NCBI GenBank assembly: GCA_026388765.1
Contig: JAPLJC010000259.1
Coordinates: 1-37,535, forward strand
DNA from: Deltaproteobacteria bacterium
GTDB lineage: Bacteria > Desulfobacterota > Desulfobaccia > Desulfobaccales > 0-14-0-80-60-11
Direction: 5' to 3'
Length of the DNA: 37,535 nt
A model generated the notes under the pieces. That model searched no databases. It was not told where the DNA came from and was given only the letters and a program-made list of their open reading frames with translations. The first letter of the stretch is position 1. Each line of letters begins with the position of its first letter. Positions 7,919 through 16,479 of the stretch are shown here, piece by piece. A program made the translations under genes and the position numbers.

Positions 7919-8712
7919 TCATGAGGGGAAGAGTGAACCTGGCTCTAGTCATGGCGATATTACTACTGGCCTTAACAGCGCCGGGCCTAGCCGCCGGCCC
8001 CGGCGGCCCCGGCCTTTCTCCCGATGAAGCCCTGAAGATGCTGAAAGACGGCAACGCCCGCTATCTGGAGGGTAAGACCACCCATCCCCACCAGGACGCA
8101 GCGCGCCGGGCCCTGACCGCCGGCCAGGGCCAGCACCCCTTTGCCGCGGTGCTCTCCTGCTCCGATTCCCGGGCGCCGGTGGAGCTGATTTTCGATCAGG
8201 GGATCGGCGATCTCTTCGTCATCCGGGTGGCCGGCAATGTGGCCGCCACCGATGAGATCGGCACCATGGAGTTCGTGGATTACCTGGGCATCCCGGTGCT
8301 GGTGGTCCTGGGGCACAGCCAATGCGGGGCGGTGACCGCGGCGGTGGAAGGCACCAAGCTCCCGGGCAGCATGGGAGTCCTGGTGGCCCTCATTAAACCG
8401 GCGGCGGACAAGGCCAAGGTGGACAACCCCGGGGCCGCCGCGGAGGCCCTGGTCGCGGCCGCGGTCAAGGAAAACGTCTTCCAGTCCATGGAAGACGTGC
8501 TGCAAAAGAGCCCGATGATCAAGGCGGCGGTGAAGGCCGGCAAGACCAAACTGCTGGGCGCCGTCTATGAGTTGGACACCGGCCGGGTGCAGTGGCTGGG
8601 GCCGCACCCTAACCAGGAGAAGCTGCTGGGCGGCAAGGGCAAGGTGGAAGGTCCGAAGGCCGGCGACAAGACCGGAAAAAGGGTCAAAAAGAAGAAACAG
8701 GAAGAGGACTGA
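7915..8712 (+). CDS. Exported beta-class carbonic anhydrase
   Basis: 265 residues. The N-terminus (MRGRVNLALVMAILLLALTAPGLAA) is a signal peptide, so the enzyme should act in the periplasm. It catalyses reversible hydration of CO2 to bicarbonate. The beta-class zinc ligands are all present: CSDSR (Cys82, Asp84, Arg86), GHSQCG (His134, Cys137). The C-terminus is a 30-residue lysine-rich tail (KTGKRVKKKKQEED) not needed for the fold. ATG 7915 overlaps the protease stop (ATGA); a second ATG at 7921 would give nearly the same protein. The overlap indicates cotranscription with the protease. Confidence 0.9.
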   Translation: MIMRGRVNLALVMAILLLALTAPGLAAGPGGPGLSPDEALKMLKDGNARYLEGKTTHPHQDAARRALTAGQGQHPFAAVLSCSDSRAPVELIFDQGIGDLFVIRVAGNVAATDEIGTMEFVDYLGIPVLVVLGHSQCGAVTAAVEGTKLPGSMGVLVALIKPAADKAKVDNPGAAAEALVAAAVKENVFQSMEDVLQKSPMIKAAVKAGKTKLLGAVYELDTGRVQWLGPHPNQEKLLGGKGKVEGPKAGDKTGKRVKKKKQEED

Positions 8713-8779
8713 TCGCCTGGCTCCCTGGATTATTCGGGCAACTCCCCCAGAAAACGGGCGGTCTCCCGCCACGAGGTTG

Positions 8780-9193
8780 ATGATGCTTCTTTCCCGGATA
8801 ACGTCGCTATTTTGGACCTGTTTGCTGGTAACGGCCCTGCCGGTCCAGGCCGCCTCGGCCGCCACTTACACTCTCACCGAAAAAGACTCGGGGCGGACGG
8901 TGACCATGAGAGTGGGGGAGAAGCTGCGGCTGGATCTGCGCAATCCCGCCAGCGGCGGCTATACAACTCTGGCCCCCACTTATGACGCCACAATCCTGAC
9001 TTTGTTATCCCGGCAGGACCTTCCCCCGGAAAAGCGCCCGAAGCCGCTCATGGGCGACTTCGGCCGCCTTGAGTTTACCTGGGAAGCCCGGGCGCCGGGG
9101 GAAACCGCGGTGACGGTCAACATCGCCCGGCCCTGGGAGAAGGACAAGCCCCCGGAGCAATACGTGAGAATCCGGGTCCGGGTCGGCAGGTAG
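8780..9193 (+). CDS. Chagasin-like cysteine protease inhibitor (I42 family), exported
   Basis: 137 residues from ATG 8780 (or 136 from ATG 8783, which is better spaced from the GAGG at 8773-8776). Residues 1-25 (RITSLFWTCLLVTALPVQAASA) form a signal peptide. The mature part has the inhibitor loops of the chagasin/I42 family: RNPASGGYTTL corresponds to the NPTTG(Y/F) loop, GETAVTVNI precedes the strand, and ARPWEK is the RPW loop. These proteins block papain-like cysteine proteases. It lies 67 bases after the carbonic anhydrase and ahead of a strong terminator, so it is probably the last gene of that operon. Whether it protects against the cell's own or foreign proteases is unknown. Confidence 0.75.
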   Translation: MMLLSRITSLFWTCLLVTALPVQAASAATYTLTEKDSGRTVTMRVGEKLRLDLRNPASGGYTTLAPTYDATILTLLSRQDLPPEKRPKPLMGDFGRLEFTWEARAPGETAVTVNIARPWEKDKPPEQYVRIRVRVGR

Positions 9194-9224
9194 AACCTCA
9201 GATAATTCGGCGGAGTAAATAACC

Positions 9225-9257
9225 GGGGGTAATGGCTTCAGGGCCATTACCCCCTTT
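9225..9257 (+). terminator. Intrinsic terminator after the inhibitor gene
   Basis: Perfect 12-bp stem (9225-9236 with 9243-9254), loop TTCAGG, then TTT. It closes the forward run that begins at 4009 or 5471; the convergent gene ends at 9303. Confidence 0.8.
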
Positions 9258-9302
9258 GTGCTTTCCGGAAACAGACCGTGGTAGCCCGAGGCCACCCTGG
9301 TG

Positions 9303-11969
9303 CTAATCGCCCAGCAGCAGCAGGAGGGAGCCTACCGCTCCAGGTCTCACGCGGGGGCCGGCAATGATTCGAGCGAACCCCGGTGCAAAGGCGCCATTGT
9401 AGGTGGTGAATGAGCCGCCGATGAAGGCTATGCCGTTATAGGCATCCCAATTCACCAGATAGACCGGACCACCGGTGGCCCCACTGCCGGGATCGAAGCT
9501 CAGGTCCAGGGAACCGCCGGCATTCAACCGCGCTACCCCGCTACGGGGGGTCGAATTATACTGGCTGAAGGCGCCGCCGATGATAATCTTCCCATTGCTC
9601 TCTACATCCAGGGCATTAATGGGGCCGTTGGTGGTCGTCGTCGGGGCCCAGGTGGTATCCAAGGTCCCGTTGGCATTAAACCGGGCAATGTAGCCTCGCG
9701 GAATATTGAAACCTTGGAGATCGCTAACATGGGTAAAATTGCCGCATAAGAAAAACGGCGAGGGCCCGTCCCCGTGTGGGCCGCCCCCGTTGATCACTTC
9801 AGCATCAAAGAGCGCGACGTTCGGCACCGGAGACTGGTTGATGGCGAAGCTGGTATCCAGGGCGCCGATACTGGTGAGTTGCCAGCCAAATCCAACGGGT
9901 GACGAGCTATTATTCGGGTCGGTATAATTGGCCTTCCCGGCCATCACATACGAGGTGCCCATACTGCCCCCGGCGTTTACCCTGATATTGGATAAACCTT
10001 GCGGAGGAGTGAAGGTGAAGCCGGGGACCAGGGCGCCGGTGCTGGCGAGTAGCGCCACGGAGTTTAAACCACCGGTGCCATTGACCTTGTCGAAATTTCC
10101 CCCAACCATAATATTATGGGGCGCGTTATCATTCGCATTGGCCATCTTCACCGTGCCCAGGGTGCCATCGGCCCTGGTCACCGCGGGACGAAAGTTGTAG
10201 TCCAGGGAATAGGTGGTATTGGGATAATTATAGGGGCCCATGCTACTATTCATGTTATAGCGCGCCAGGCTGGTGCAGCCGACCCCATCGGCCGCGCCAA
10301 AATTCCCCGCGACGAGCATATCGTTATTAGTGGAACCGGTCCAGGCCTGTCTGAGGTAGTGGACGACTCCATCGACATTGTGCAGGAACTCAGGATCGAC
10401 ACTGCCGTCCCAGTTGAGCCGGGCCAGATTCGGATGCCACTTGCCGCCCACCCCGGTGAAATCGCCGCCGATGATGAAGCCGCTTTGATCCCACTCCATG
10501 GCGTATACGGTGCCGGGAGTGGTGGAAATGGTGCTGAGGTTGGCATAATTTGGTTGGAGGACGCCGTTGCTATTCAGAGTGGCAATGCCGCCCCGGGGAT
10601 TAGCGGTGCCGTTGTAATGCCGGAAGGCCCCGAGGATCTGAAAGTTGGTGCTGCTTTTGGGTTGGTATATCCGCCAGGGGCGGTCATCCAGCCCGATGCC
10701 GCCGGGATTGAAGGTACCATCCACGGTCCCGGTGCTGGTGAGGCGCACCAGCTTGCCGCAGGTGGCGCCGTTAAAGGTGGTAATATTGCCTCCCATGACC
10801 ATTCCCCAGATTTGGTTCACCGAGTGCAGGCCGGCGCCGCCTAAATTACTGATATTATAATTAAAGGAGCCAGAGGCGCGGGAGTCCAGGTCGCTCAAAT
10901 CGGCCTTCAGCCGGGCGACGCCGTTCAGGGGAAACCCAAACACGTTCTTGAATTCCCCGACTATCACCCACAGTCCGTTGACTTGGCTCATACTAAACAT
11001 TTGACCGTCCATCTGACCACTTCCCAGGCCCGCCACTATCGTGGATAAACTTGTATCGGTGAGCTCCATGTAATCGATGCCGCCACCGACTTTGGGCAGG
11101 GTGCCGAAGATGCGGGCCTGATTGAGAAAATTGGTATCACTAAGATTAATGCCATTCACATTCCCCCCGGGCAAGGCGCGGGCGGGGTTAGCGGCACTAT
11201 AAGCGCTATCCCAGGTATAGGGACTGAGGGAGGTGCCGGGATTTAAGCGGATCAAGTGGTAGGCATGGTTGCTGGCGTCCCCCTGGACCTGCAGGTTATA
11301 CCCCCCCACCAGGATGTAGCCGGTGGCGTAGACGCCCTGCAGCGCGATGGTGTTCACCGCACTGACCGGGATGTTGCTTCCGCTCCCCGTAACGACCTGA
11401 TTGAAGATATGCGGGAAGGTGATATCCACTGCATAGCCCGAGCCGCTATTGGTTAACCGGGCCAGATTATAGTAAGGAATGTTGTCGCTCCCAGCGACGC
11501 TGAAATTGCCGCCGATGAGGATCGGCGAGGTGGTGCTGATATTGTCACTCAGGAGAATGGTGCGCACCTCGCCCACGATCGGGATGTGGAAGGTTGTATC
11601 CACCGTGCCGGCGGTGTCTAATAGCTTGGCGATGCCGCTGATGTTGGGGTAAGTACCGCTACTGTCGGTAATCGAGGTGAAATAGCCGCAGATCAGAGAA
11701 ACGCCGGTGGTAGTGCCACTAGGGGTATTGTCAGTGACGTAATCGGCTTGGTTGCGGAGGATGGGGAGCTTCTGCACTCCCTTAAAGTTATTGAAAGTGG
11801 GGTCCAGGGCGCCGTCGCCGGCGGCGGCGGGGCTGAGAAAGGCCAGCAGCAGGCCGAGGGCCGCCAGGCAGACCGTCAACAGGCGCCAGGTCCGCCGGAG
11901 GCCGGGCAGGTGGGTTTTTGCCAAGAAAGGATTAATCGTGGTGCCACCAAACAGCCGCTCGTCTCTCAT
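9303..11969 (-). CDS. Large exported delta-60 repeat protein
   Basis: 888 residues. An N-terminal basic region with RRTWRLLTVCLAALGLLLAFLSPAAAG is a long signal peptide, cleaved near residue 51. The rest is a series of delta-60 repeats of about 55-60 residues, recognisable by units such as GKIIIGGAFSQYNSTPRSG, VARLNAGGSLDLSFDPGSG and IARFNANGTLDTTW, a family thought to form beta-propeller-like extracellular domains. The C-terminus is GAVGSLLLLLGD, the same leucine tail as in the first protein and the HAF array. No anchoring domain is visible. The gene is alone on the reverse strand with a long AT-rich leader. Function unknown; surface or secreted location inferred. Confidence 0.85.
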   Translation of the reverse strand: MRDERLFGGTTINPFLAKTHLPGLRRTWRLLTVCLAALGLLLAFLSPAAAGDGALDPTFNNFKGVQKLPILRNQADYVTDNTPSGTTTGVSLICGYFTSITDSSGTYPNISGIAKLLDTAGTVDTTFHIPIVGEVRTILLSDNISTTSPILIGGNFSVAGSDNIPYYNLARLTNSGSGYAVDITFPHIFNQVVTGSGSNIPVSAVNTIALQGVYATGYILVGGYNLQVQGDASNHAYHLIRLNPGTSLSPYTWDSAYSAANPARALPGGNVNGINLSDTNFLNQARIFGTLPKVGGGIDYMELTDTSLSTIVAGLGSGQMDGQMFSMSQVNGLWVIVGEFKNVFGFPLNGVARLKADLSDLDSRASGSFNYNISNLGGAGLHSVNQIWGMVMGGNITTFNGATCGKLVRLTSTGTVDGTFNPGGIGLDDRPWRIYQPKSSTNFQILGAFRHYNGTANPRGGIATLNSNGVLQPNYANLSTISTTPGTVYAMEWDQSGFIIGGDFTGVGGKWHPNLARLNWDGSVDPEFLHNVDGVVHYLRQAWTGSTNNDMLVAGNFGAADGVGCTSLARYNMNSSMGPYNYPNTTYSLDYNFRPAVTRADGTLGTVKMANANDNAPHNIMVGGNFDKVNGTGGLNSVALLASTGALVPGFTFTPPQGLSNIRVNAGGSMGTSYVMAGKANYTDPNNSSSPVGFGWQLTSIGALDTSFAINQSPVPNVALFDAEVINGGGPHGDGPSPFFLCGNFTHVSDLQGFNIPRGYIARFNANGTLDTTWAPTTTTNGPINALDVESNGKIIIGGAFSQYNSTPRSGVARLNAGGSLDLSFDPGSGATGGPVYLVNWDAYNGIAFIGGSFTTYNGAFAPGFARIIAGPRVRPGAVGSLLLLLGD

Positions 11970-12299
11970 CGTCCCTCCCGAATAGTTTGGTTGATAACCA
12001 GGCCAGTAAAGAGTGTTTACTGATTTCCCCTGCCACTGAAACGATATTTTAATAATTTTATTCTTAAACTTTCTATTAACTTAACATTTTTGCATGTATA
12101 CATATCTTAATGTGTTAATATACCATGAATTTTATCGGTATTAAAGTTTTTTTTTAAACCTTACAGGTTGGTTTTAAAGTCGTGCTTGGCGATGAGTCGG
12201 AAGGGCATTAAACTTGAGGGCAAGAAAGGTTGGCTTTCGGTAATCGCAGCAGTCTATCAGGGTTGGCGAGGCTGCCGGGGGATAACCCGGGCGCCAATC
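11970..12299 (-). other. AT-rich leader of the delta-60 gene
   Basis: About 330 bases without a gene. 12030-12170 is very AT-rich and probably holds the promoter of the delta-60 gene, but no single -35/-10 pair stands out. 12220-12300 is GC-rich with two GGTTGGC units and no known riboswitch signature. Confidence 0.3.
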
Positions 12300-12346
12300 A
12301 AAAAAAAATTCAGGGAAGGCCCGGAATAACCTTCCGGGACCTTCCC
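12300..12346 (-). terminator. Intrinsic terminator, reverse strand
   Basis: On the reverse strand a 14-bp stem with one bulge (12346-12340/12319-12313 and 12338-12332/12326-12320, loop of five) is followed after TGAA by nine T's. It should end transcripts of the small Cys-containing gene at 12468-12935. Confidence 0.8.
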
Positions 12347-12467
12347 CGCGGTCGTCTCCCCGGCAGATCCCTCAGTCCGGGGTCAAGGGCCCCGGCCCGT
12401 GACTTCGCTTCCGGCGACGCCGGGGAGAATTATTAAGCCTTGAGGGAATTAGCCGTGGTTGGCAGAA

Positions 12468-12935
12468 TCAGTGAAAATCTCCTTTGCCCTTCTCTTTCTC
12501 CACCAGCGGCCGTTCGCAGGCCGAGGCGGCGCTGTCGCACCACTCCGGCAGGGGCTCGCCAGTGCCCTCCACCGAGCGCTCGAATTGGGAGATCACCGCC
12601 CAGCCCTTGCCGGTCCAGGAGGACAGGGGCGGAGGCATGACGCCGCCAAACTTATAGTTCTTCGGGCCGCGGGTATCCAGCATCTGCACATCCACGATGT
12701 GATCGCCTTTCTGGACCCGGTAGCCCCACTCGTAGTTATTGGTGGTGTTGGGGGTGGTATTCTTGGCAAAGAAAAAGATGGTATTGGCATCATGCTTAAT
12801 TCTGGAGTAAGTGAAACAACAGTCGCCCGACCCGGAACCGCCGGGGCCGGTCAAGCCGCCGCAGCCGCAGTTGGCGGCCTTCAACTCCAGGCCGTCCACC
12901 TTATAACCGCCATGCACTTTTTCAAAACAACTCAT
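12468..12935 (-). CDS. Small unknown protein with Cys pairs
   Basis: 155 residues from the ATG at 12935, chosen because AAGGAG lies six bases before it; the frame extends upstream to 13076 but without such a site. The N-terminal third has NCGCGG, a Gly-rich loop and DCC; CDSAASAC near the end supplies two more Cys. The middle reads as beta-strand (NTIFFFAKNT, YEWGYRVQKGDHIVDVQML). There is no signal peptide or membrane segment. The Cys pairs could bind metal or form disulfides. I do not recognise the family. It appears to be a single-gene unit: a terminator follows at 12300-12346. Confidence 0.65.
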   Translation of the reverse strand: MSCFEKVHGGYKVDGLELKAANCGCGGLTGPGGSGSGDCCFTYSRIKHDANTIFFFAKNTTPNTTNNYEWGYRVQKGDHIVDVQMLDTRGPKNYKFGGVMPPPLSSWTGKGWAVISQFERSVEGTGEPLPEWCDSAASACERPLVEKEKGKGDFH

Positions 12936-13230
12936 ATCATTCTCCTTGTCAGTAGTAAGCTCCACCGTCGCGATATTCCCGGATAGTGAAGTAAATGGGT
13001 AACTATTTATTGTTATTTGTATTTTACTTATATCGTTTAAAAAGTAATAATCCCCCGGCTTAAAGCCAATAGGCAAAAATACCTATTCTAGACCGGGCAA
13101 AATTACCTAAACGAGATTCTTTTGCTGAAGCTGATGGCTCTGATAACCCTTTTAGGGTCCATTCCGGGGATGACGGCCCAGGGGGACGAAGGGAGGGCAA
13201 AGGCTGCCTTAGCCCTGGGACAGAAGCTCT

Positions 13231-14043
13231 CTATTTCTCTATATAAGCGTAGGCCGAATGGTTGTGAATGGATTCGAAGTTTTCGGATTCCACCGAGTAC
13301 CAGGTGAAATTGTCGTTCTGGCTGAGGCGGTGGGCGATTTCCCGGACCACGTCCTCCACGAACATGGGATTGGCGTAGGCCTTCTCGGTGACGTGCTTCT
13401 CGTCCTGGCGCTTCAACAGGGCGTAAACCTCGCAGGAAGCCGATACCTCCACCAGGCGGATCAGGTCTTCGATCCAGAAGAATTTCCGGTAGCGCACCTG
13501 GACCCGCACTTCCCCCCTTTGGTTATGGGCCCCCACCTGGCTGATCTCCTTGGAGCAAGGGCACAGGGTGGTAATGGGCACGGTGATGCCCACCACCAGG
13601 TCCAGGCGGCCATCCTCGTAAAGCGCCCCGGTAATGTTGCAGATATACTCCATTAAGCCCCGGGCCTTGGTTACCGGGGCCTCCTTGTCGATGAAGTAGG
13701 GGAAGGTCATCTCGAGGTGGGCCGAATGGGCGTGCAGGCGCCGGCGGGTCTCCTCCAGGATGGGGCCGATCTTCTGGAGGCTGACGTCCCGGCGGTATTC
13801 GCTCAAGATCTCGATGAACCGGCTCATGTGGGTGCCCTTGTGGCGATGGGGCAGGTTGACGTACATGTTGATACGGGCCACGGTGTGCTGGGTGCCGTTG
13901 AACTTATCCATCACCACGATGGGATAGGAAATGTTTTTCACCCCCACCTTATCGATGTCGATGGTGTGGGGGCTGACATGGTTCTGGACGTCGATGAGAT
14001 CCGGAAGTGGGATGACGGTGGTTGGAGATTTAGGGGTCGACAT
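13231..14043 (-). CDS. folE2: GTP cyclohydrolase I type B (FolE2)
   Basis: 270 residues, full family length. FolE2 converts GTP to 7,8-dihydroneopterin triphosphate, the first step of folate (and queuosine) synthesis, and can use metals other than zinc. Family signatures: LPHRHKGTHMSRFIEIL, TLCPCSKEIS with the metal-binding Cys, GAHNQRGEV, and the terminal FESIHNHSAYAY. It starts 15 bases after hisD ends, in the same direction, so the two are probably cotranscribed. The cell may depend on this zinc-independent form; no folE1 is in the window. Confidence 0.95.
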   Translation of the reverse strand: MSTPKSPTTVIPLPDLIDVQNHVSPHTIDIDKVGVKNISYPIVVMDKFNGTQHTVARINMYVNLPHRHKGTHMSRFIEILSEYRRDVSLQKIGPILEETRRRLHAHSAHLEMTFPYFIDKEAPVTKARGLMEYICNITGALYEDGRLDLVVGITVPITTLCPCSKEISQVGAHNQRGEVRVQVRYRKFFWIEDLIRLVEVSASCEVYALLKRQDEKHVTEKAYANPMFVEDVVREIAHRLSQNDNFTWYSVESENFESIHNHSAYAYIEK

Positions 14044-14058
14044 GGGTTCTATCCTCGC

Positions 14059-15360
14059 TCAGACATACCTGAAGCGCTCGGCCACGGCCCGGGCGTGAAT
14101 CAGGAGGCCCTCGTTTTCCGCCAGGGTAATCACCGTGTCTTTAAGATTGGCCAGGGCCTCCCGGGACAGGTGCTGGAAGGTGGGGCGCTTGATAAAATCG
14201 TCCACCGACAGGCCGGAGAACATCCGGGCGCAACCGCCCGTGGGCAGCACGTGGTTGGTCCCGGAGGCATAGTCCCCCACCGGCACCGGGGCGTAGGGCC
14301 CCAGGAAGATGCTGCCGGCATGGCGGATGCGGGGGAGAAGGGCGAAGGGCTCTTTGGTGACGATCTGTAGATGCTCAGCGGCGTAAAGGTTGGCGAAGTC
14401 CACCGCTTCGTCCAGGCTCTCCACCACCAGGGCGGCGGAGTATTTGGCAAGCGCCGCCTCGATGATCTCCCGGCGGGGCAGGTGCGGCAGTTCGGAGGCG
14501 ATCAGGTTCACCACCTTTTGGGCCAATCCCGCCGAGGGTGTCACCAGGACGGCGGCGGCCTCGGGGTCGTGCTCCAGCTGGGAGAGAAAGTCCAGGGCCA
14601 GGAAGCGGGGCTCGGCGGAATCGTCGGCCAGGATCAGGACCTCGCTGGGGCCGGCGGGGGAGTCGATGTCCACGACGCCGAAGACCCGGAGTTTGGCGGC
14701 GGTGACGTACTTGTTGCCGGGCCCGACGATCTTGTCCACCCGGGGCACCAGTTCCGTGCCGTAGGCGAGCGAGCCGATGGCCCAGGGCCCGCCGAGCTTG
14801 AAGAGGCGGCTGGCCCCCGCCAGGTGGGCCGCCACCAGGGTGGCGGGGTTCACCGCCATCTCGGGCCCCGGCGGGGTGGCGGCGATGATTTCCCTCACCC
14901 CGGCCACCCGGGCCGGGATGATGTTCATCAAGGCGCTGGAAGGATAGGAGGCCAGGCCGCCGGGTATATAGCAGCCCACCCGGTCGAGGGGGCGGGTCAG
15001 GCGCCCGGCCAGGATGCCGGGCTGCACTTCCATGGCCCACATCTCCCGCTCCCGCTGGGCTTGGTGAAACTTTTCAATGTTGCCCGCGGCCACCTTGAGG
15101 GCTGCCAGCACCTGCGGGTCCACGGCCCGGTAGGCCGCCTCGATCTCCGAGGGCGTGGCCTCCAGATCAGCCCCGGCGATATCGGCCTTGAACTGCCGGT
15201 GCTGCCGCAGGGATTCGGCGTCGCCGTCGGCGCGCAGGGCCGCCAGGATCGGAGCCACGACGGCCAGCACCGCACTGACGTCAACCTGGGAACGGCTGAG
15301 GATGGCCTGCCGCCGGGCCGGGCTAAGGTTCTTCAGGTATTCTATCTGCAAACCTGCCAT
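14059..15360 (-). CDS. hisD: Histidinol dehydrogenase
   Basis: 433 residues from ATG 15360, matching the usual ~430; the frame runs on to 15456 but the extra 32 residues (CFIEQSYIIFLAKHYLPERR) are not part of the family. HisD oxidises L-histidinol to L-histidine in two NAD-dependent steps using Zn2+. Signatures: GCYIPGGLASYPSSALMN, AGPSEVLILADDSA, LDFLSQLEHDPEAAAVLVT with catalytic Glu-His, YAAEHLQIVT and GDYASGTNHVLPTGGCAR. No other his gene is next to it; folE2 follows 15 bases downstream. Confidence 0.96.
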   Translation of the reverse strand: MAGLQIEYLKNLSPARRQAILSRSQVDVSAVLAVVAPILAALRADGDAESLRQHRQFKADIAGADLEATPSEIEAAYRAVDPQVLAALKVAAGNIEKFHQAQREREMWAMEVQPGILAGRLTRPLDRVGCYIPGGLASYPSSALMNIIPARVAGVREIIAATPPGPEMAVNPATLVAAHLAGASRLFKLGGPWAIGSLAYGTELVPRVDKIVGPGNKYVTAAKLRVFGVVDIDSPAGPSEVLILADDSAEPRFLALDFLSQLEHDPEAAAVLVTPSAGLAQKVVNLIASELPHLPRREIIEAALAKYSAALVVESLDEAVDFANLYAAEHLQIVTKEPFALLPRIRHAGSIFLGPYAPVPVGDYASGTNHVLPTGGCARMFSGLSVDDFIKRPTFQHLSREALANLKDTVITLAENEGLLIHARAVAERFRYV

Positions 15361-15581
15361 GCGCAGGCGCCGCCTTTCTGGAAGATAATGTTTAGCCAAA
15401 AAAATTATATAGGATTGTTCGATGAAGCACAAATCTAATTGTTTTGGAGGCCCCAACCATGAGGAGTTATAGGGTGGCCCGAGGCCGCCAAAACTCGGAG
15501 TGCAGGGCAGGCCCCAGAGTTAAATGGTGATCCTTCCATTGCTTCGAATCAAACCGGCATTATTGTTTATGGATGACTCAA

Positions 15582-15606
15582 GGGCGACCCAGCGGGTCGC
15601 CCCTAC
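15582..15606. repeat. Palindromic repeat, family B
   Basis: GGGCGACCCAGCGGGTCGCC plus CCTACG, nearly identical to 25774-25800 and related in form to 27634-27658. It lies between hisD and the membrane-protein gene, after another palindrome-like GTGGCCCGAGGCCGCC near 15474. Confidence 0.75.
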
Positions 15607-15650
15607 GAAGGCACTCCCAAAGACCACTAGTTATACGCTGATCCCAATCC

Positions 15651-16301
15651 ATGCCGATAACCAAAAAGCTTACCGCTGACGCCCTGTTTGCCGTGCAGAT
15701 CGGCTGCACCATCATCTCCGGCGGCAGCGAATTCCTGCGGCTACTCACCACCTCCCAGGGGGTGAATCTCAGTTGGCTGGCCAGTTGGCTGGCCTTCCTG
15801 TCGATCAACCTGACCCTGACTATCCGGGCGCACCTAAAGCAGCCGAGCCGGGTGACGCTCCAGACCGTCATGAGCTATGGACTCTGGACCACTATGATCG
15901 CCGCCTGCCTGGGGGCGATGCTCTGGCGGGGGACGGACCTGTGGGATGCCAAGGACACCCTGACCGCCATCCTGGTGGGTTCGGGCGTAATGCTCACGGG
16001 GTTGTGGGCCTGGTGGCGGAGACTAAAAATCAGCGACCCGCTGGTGAACGCCGGTTTTGCGGTCTGTTTCATCGGTCTGCCGCAGCTGACCCTGGCCTAC
16101 AAGATCTTCACGGTGGGCGGCGAGGGTATGGCCGGGCTCATGCTGCTCGCCGGGCATATCGGTATCCTCACCAGGCTGGGACAACTCTGGTTTGCCATCC
16201 GGGAGGCGGGCTGGGAGCGGGACCGCCAGGGCGCGGCCCTGGGCGAGCTAGCCAACGAAGGGACCTGGGTGCTGGTCACCCTGGCCTGGCTGGGGAATTA
16301 G
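15651..16301 (+). CDS. Integral membrane protein of unknown function
   Basis: 216 residues with about six hydrophobic segments: ALFAVQIGCTIISGG, LSWLASWLAFLSINLTLTI, YGLWTTMIAACLGAMLW, LTAILVGSGVMLTGLWAWW, NAGFAVCFIGLPQLTLAY and AGLMLLAGHIGILTRL. The C-terminus is a short acidic amphipathic part and a last hydrophobic stretch. No catalytic or transport motif is recognised. No Shine-Dalgarno is visible before the ATG. The stop codon abuts a CTTTCAGC repeat block. Confidence 0.7.
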   Translation: MPITKKLTADALFAVQIGCTIISGGSEFLRLLTTSQGVNLSWLASWLAFLSINLTLTIRAHLKQPSRVTLQTVMSYGLWTTMIAACLGAMLWRGTDLWDAKDTLTAILVGSGVMLTGLWAWWRRLKISDPLVNAGFAVCFIGLPQLTLAYKIFTVGGEGMAGLMLLAGHIGILTRLGQLWFAIREAGWERDRQGAALGELANEGTWVLVTLAWLGN

Positions 16302-16330
16302 CTTTCAGCGGTCAGCTTTCAGCTTTCAGC
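16301..16330. repeat. CTTTCAGC tandem repeats
   Basis: Three GCTTTCAGC units with a GGTCA spacer begin at the last base of the preceding stop codon; same type as 3632-3655. Confidence 0.6.
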
Positions 16331-16479
16331 AAAAAGCAAGAAGGCCGGCGCAGCTATGGTGATCAGCCTCGGAAAAGGACAGAATCCCGGCCGCCGCTAT
16401 CGTAAAATGAAGCGGATTATTCTATAGTTACAAAATTACCGGCTGAATCAATGGCCGGTCACCGTGTAGGGGGAACAAG

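Noticed and set aside
12230-12436. Short forward frame between the delta-60 and Cys-pair genes
   Set aside because: It runs through the reverse-strand terminator hairpin and has no domain or ribosome binding site.
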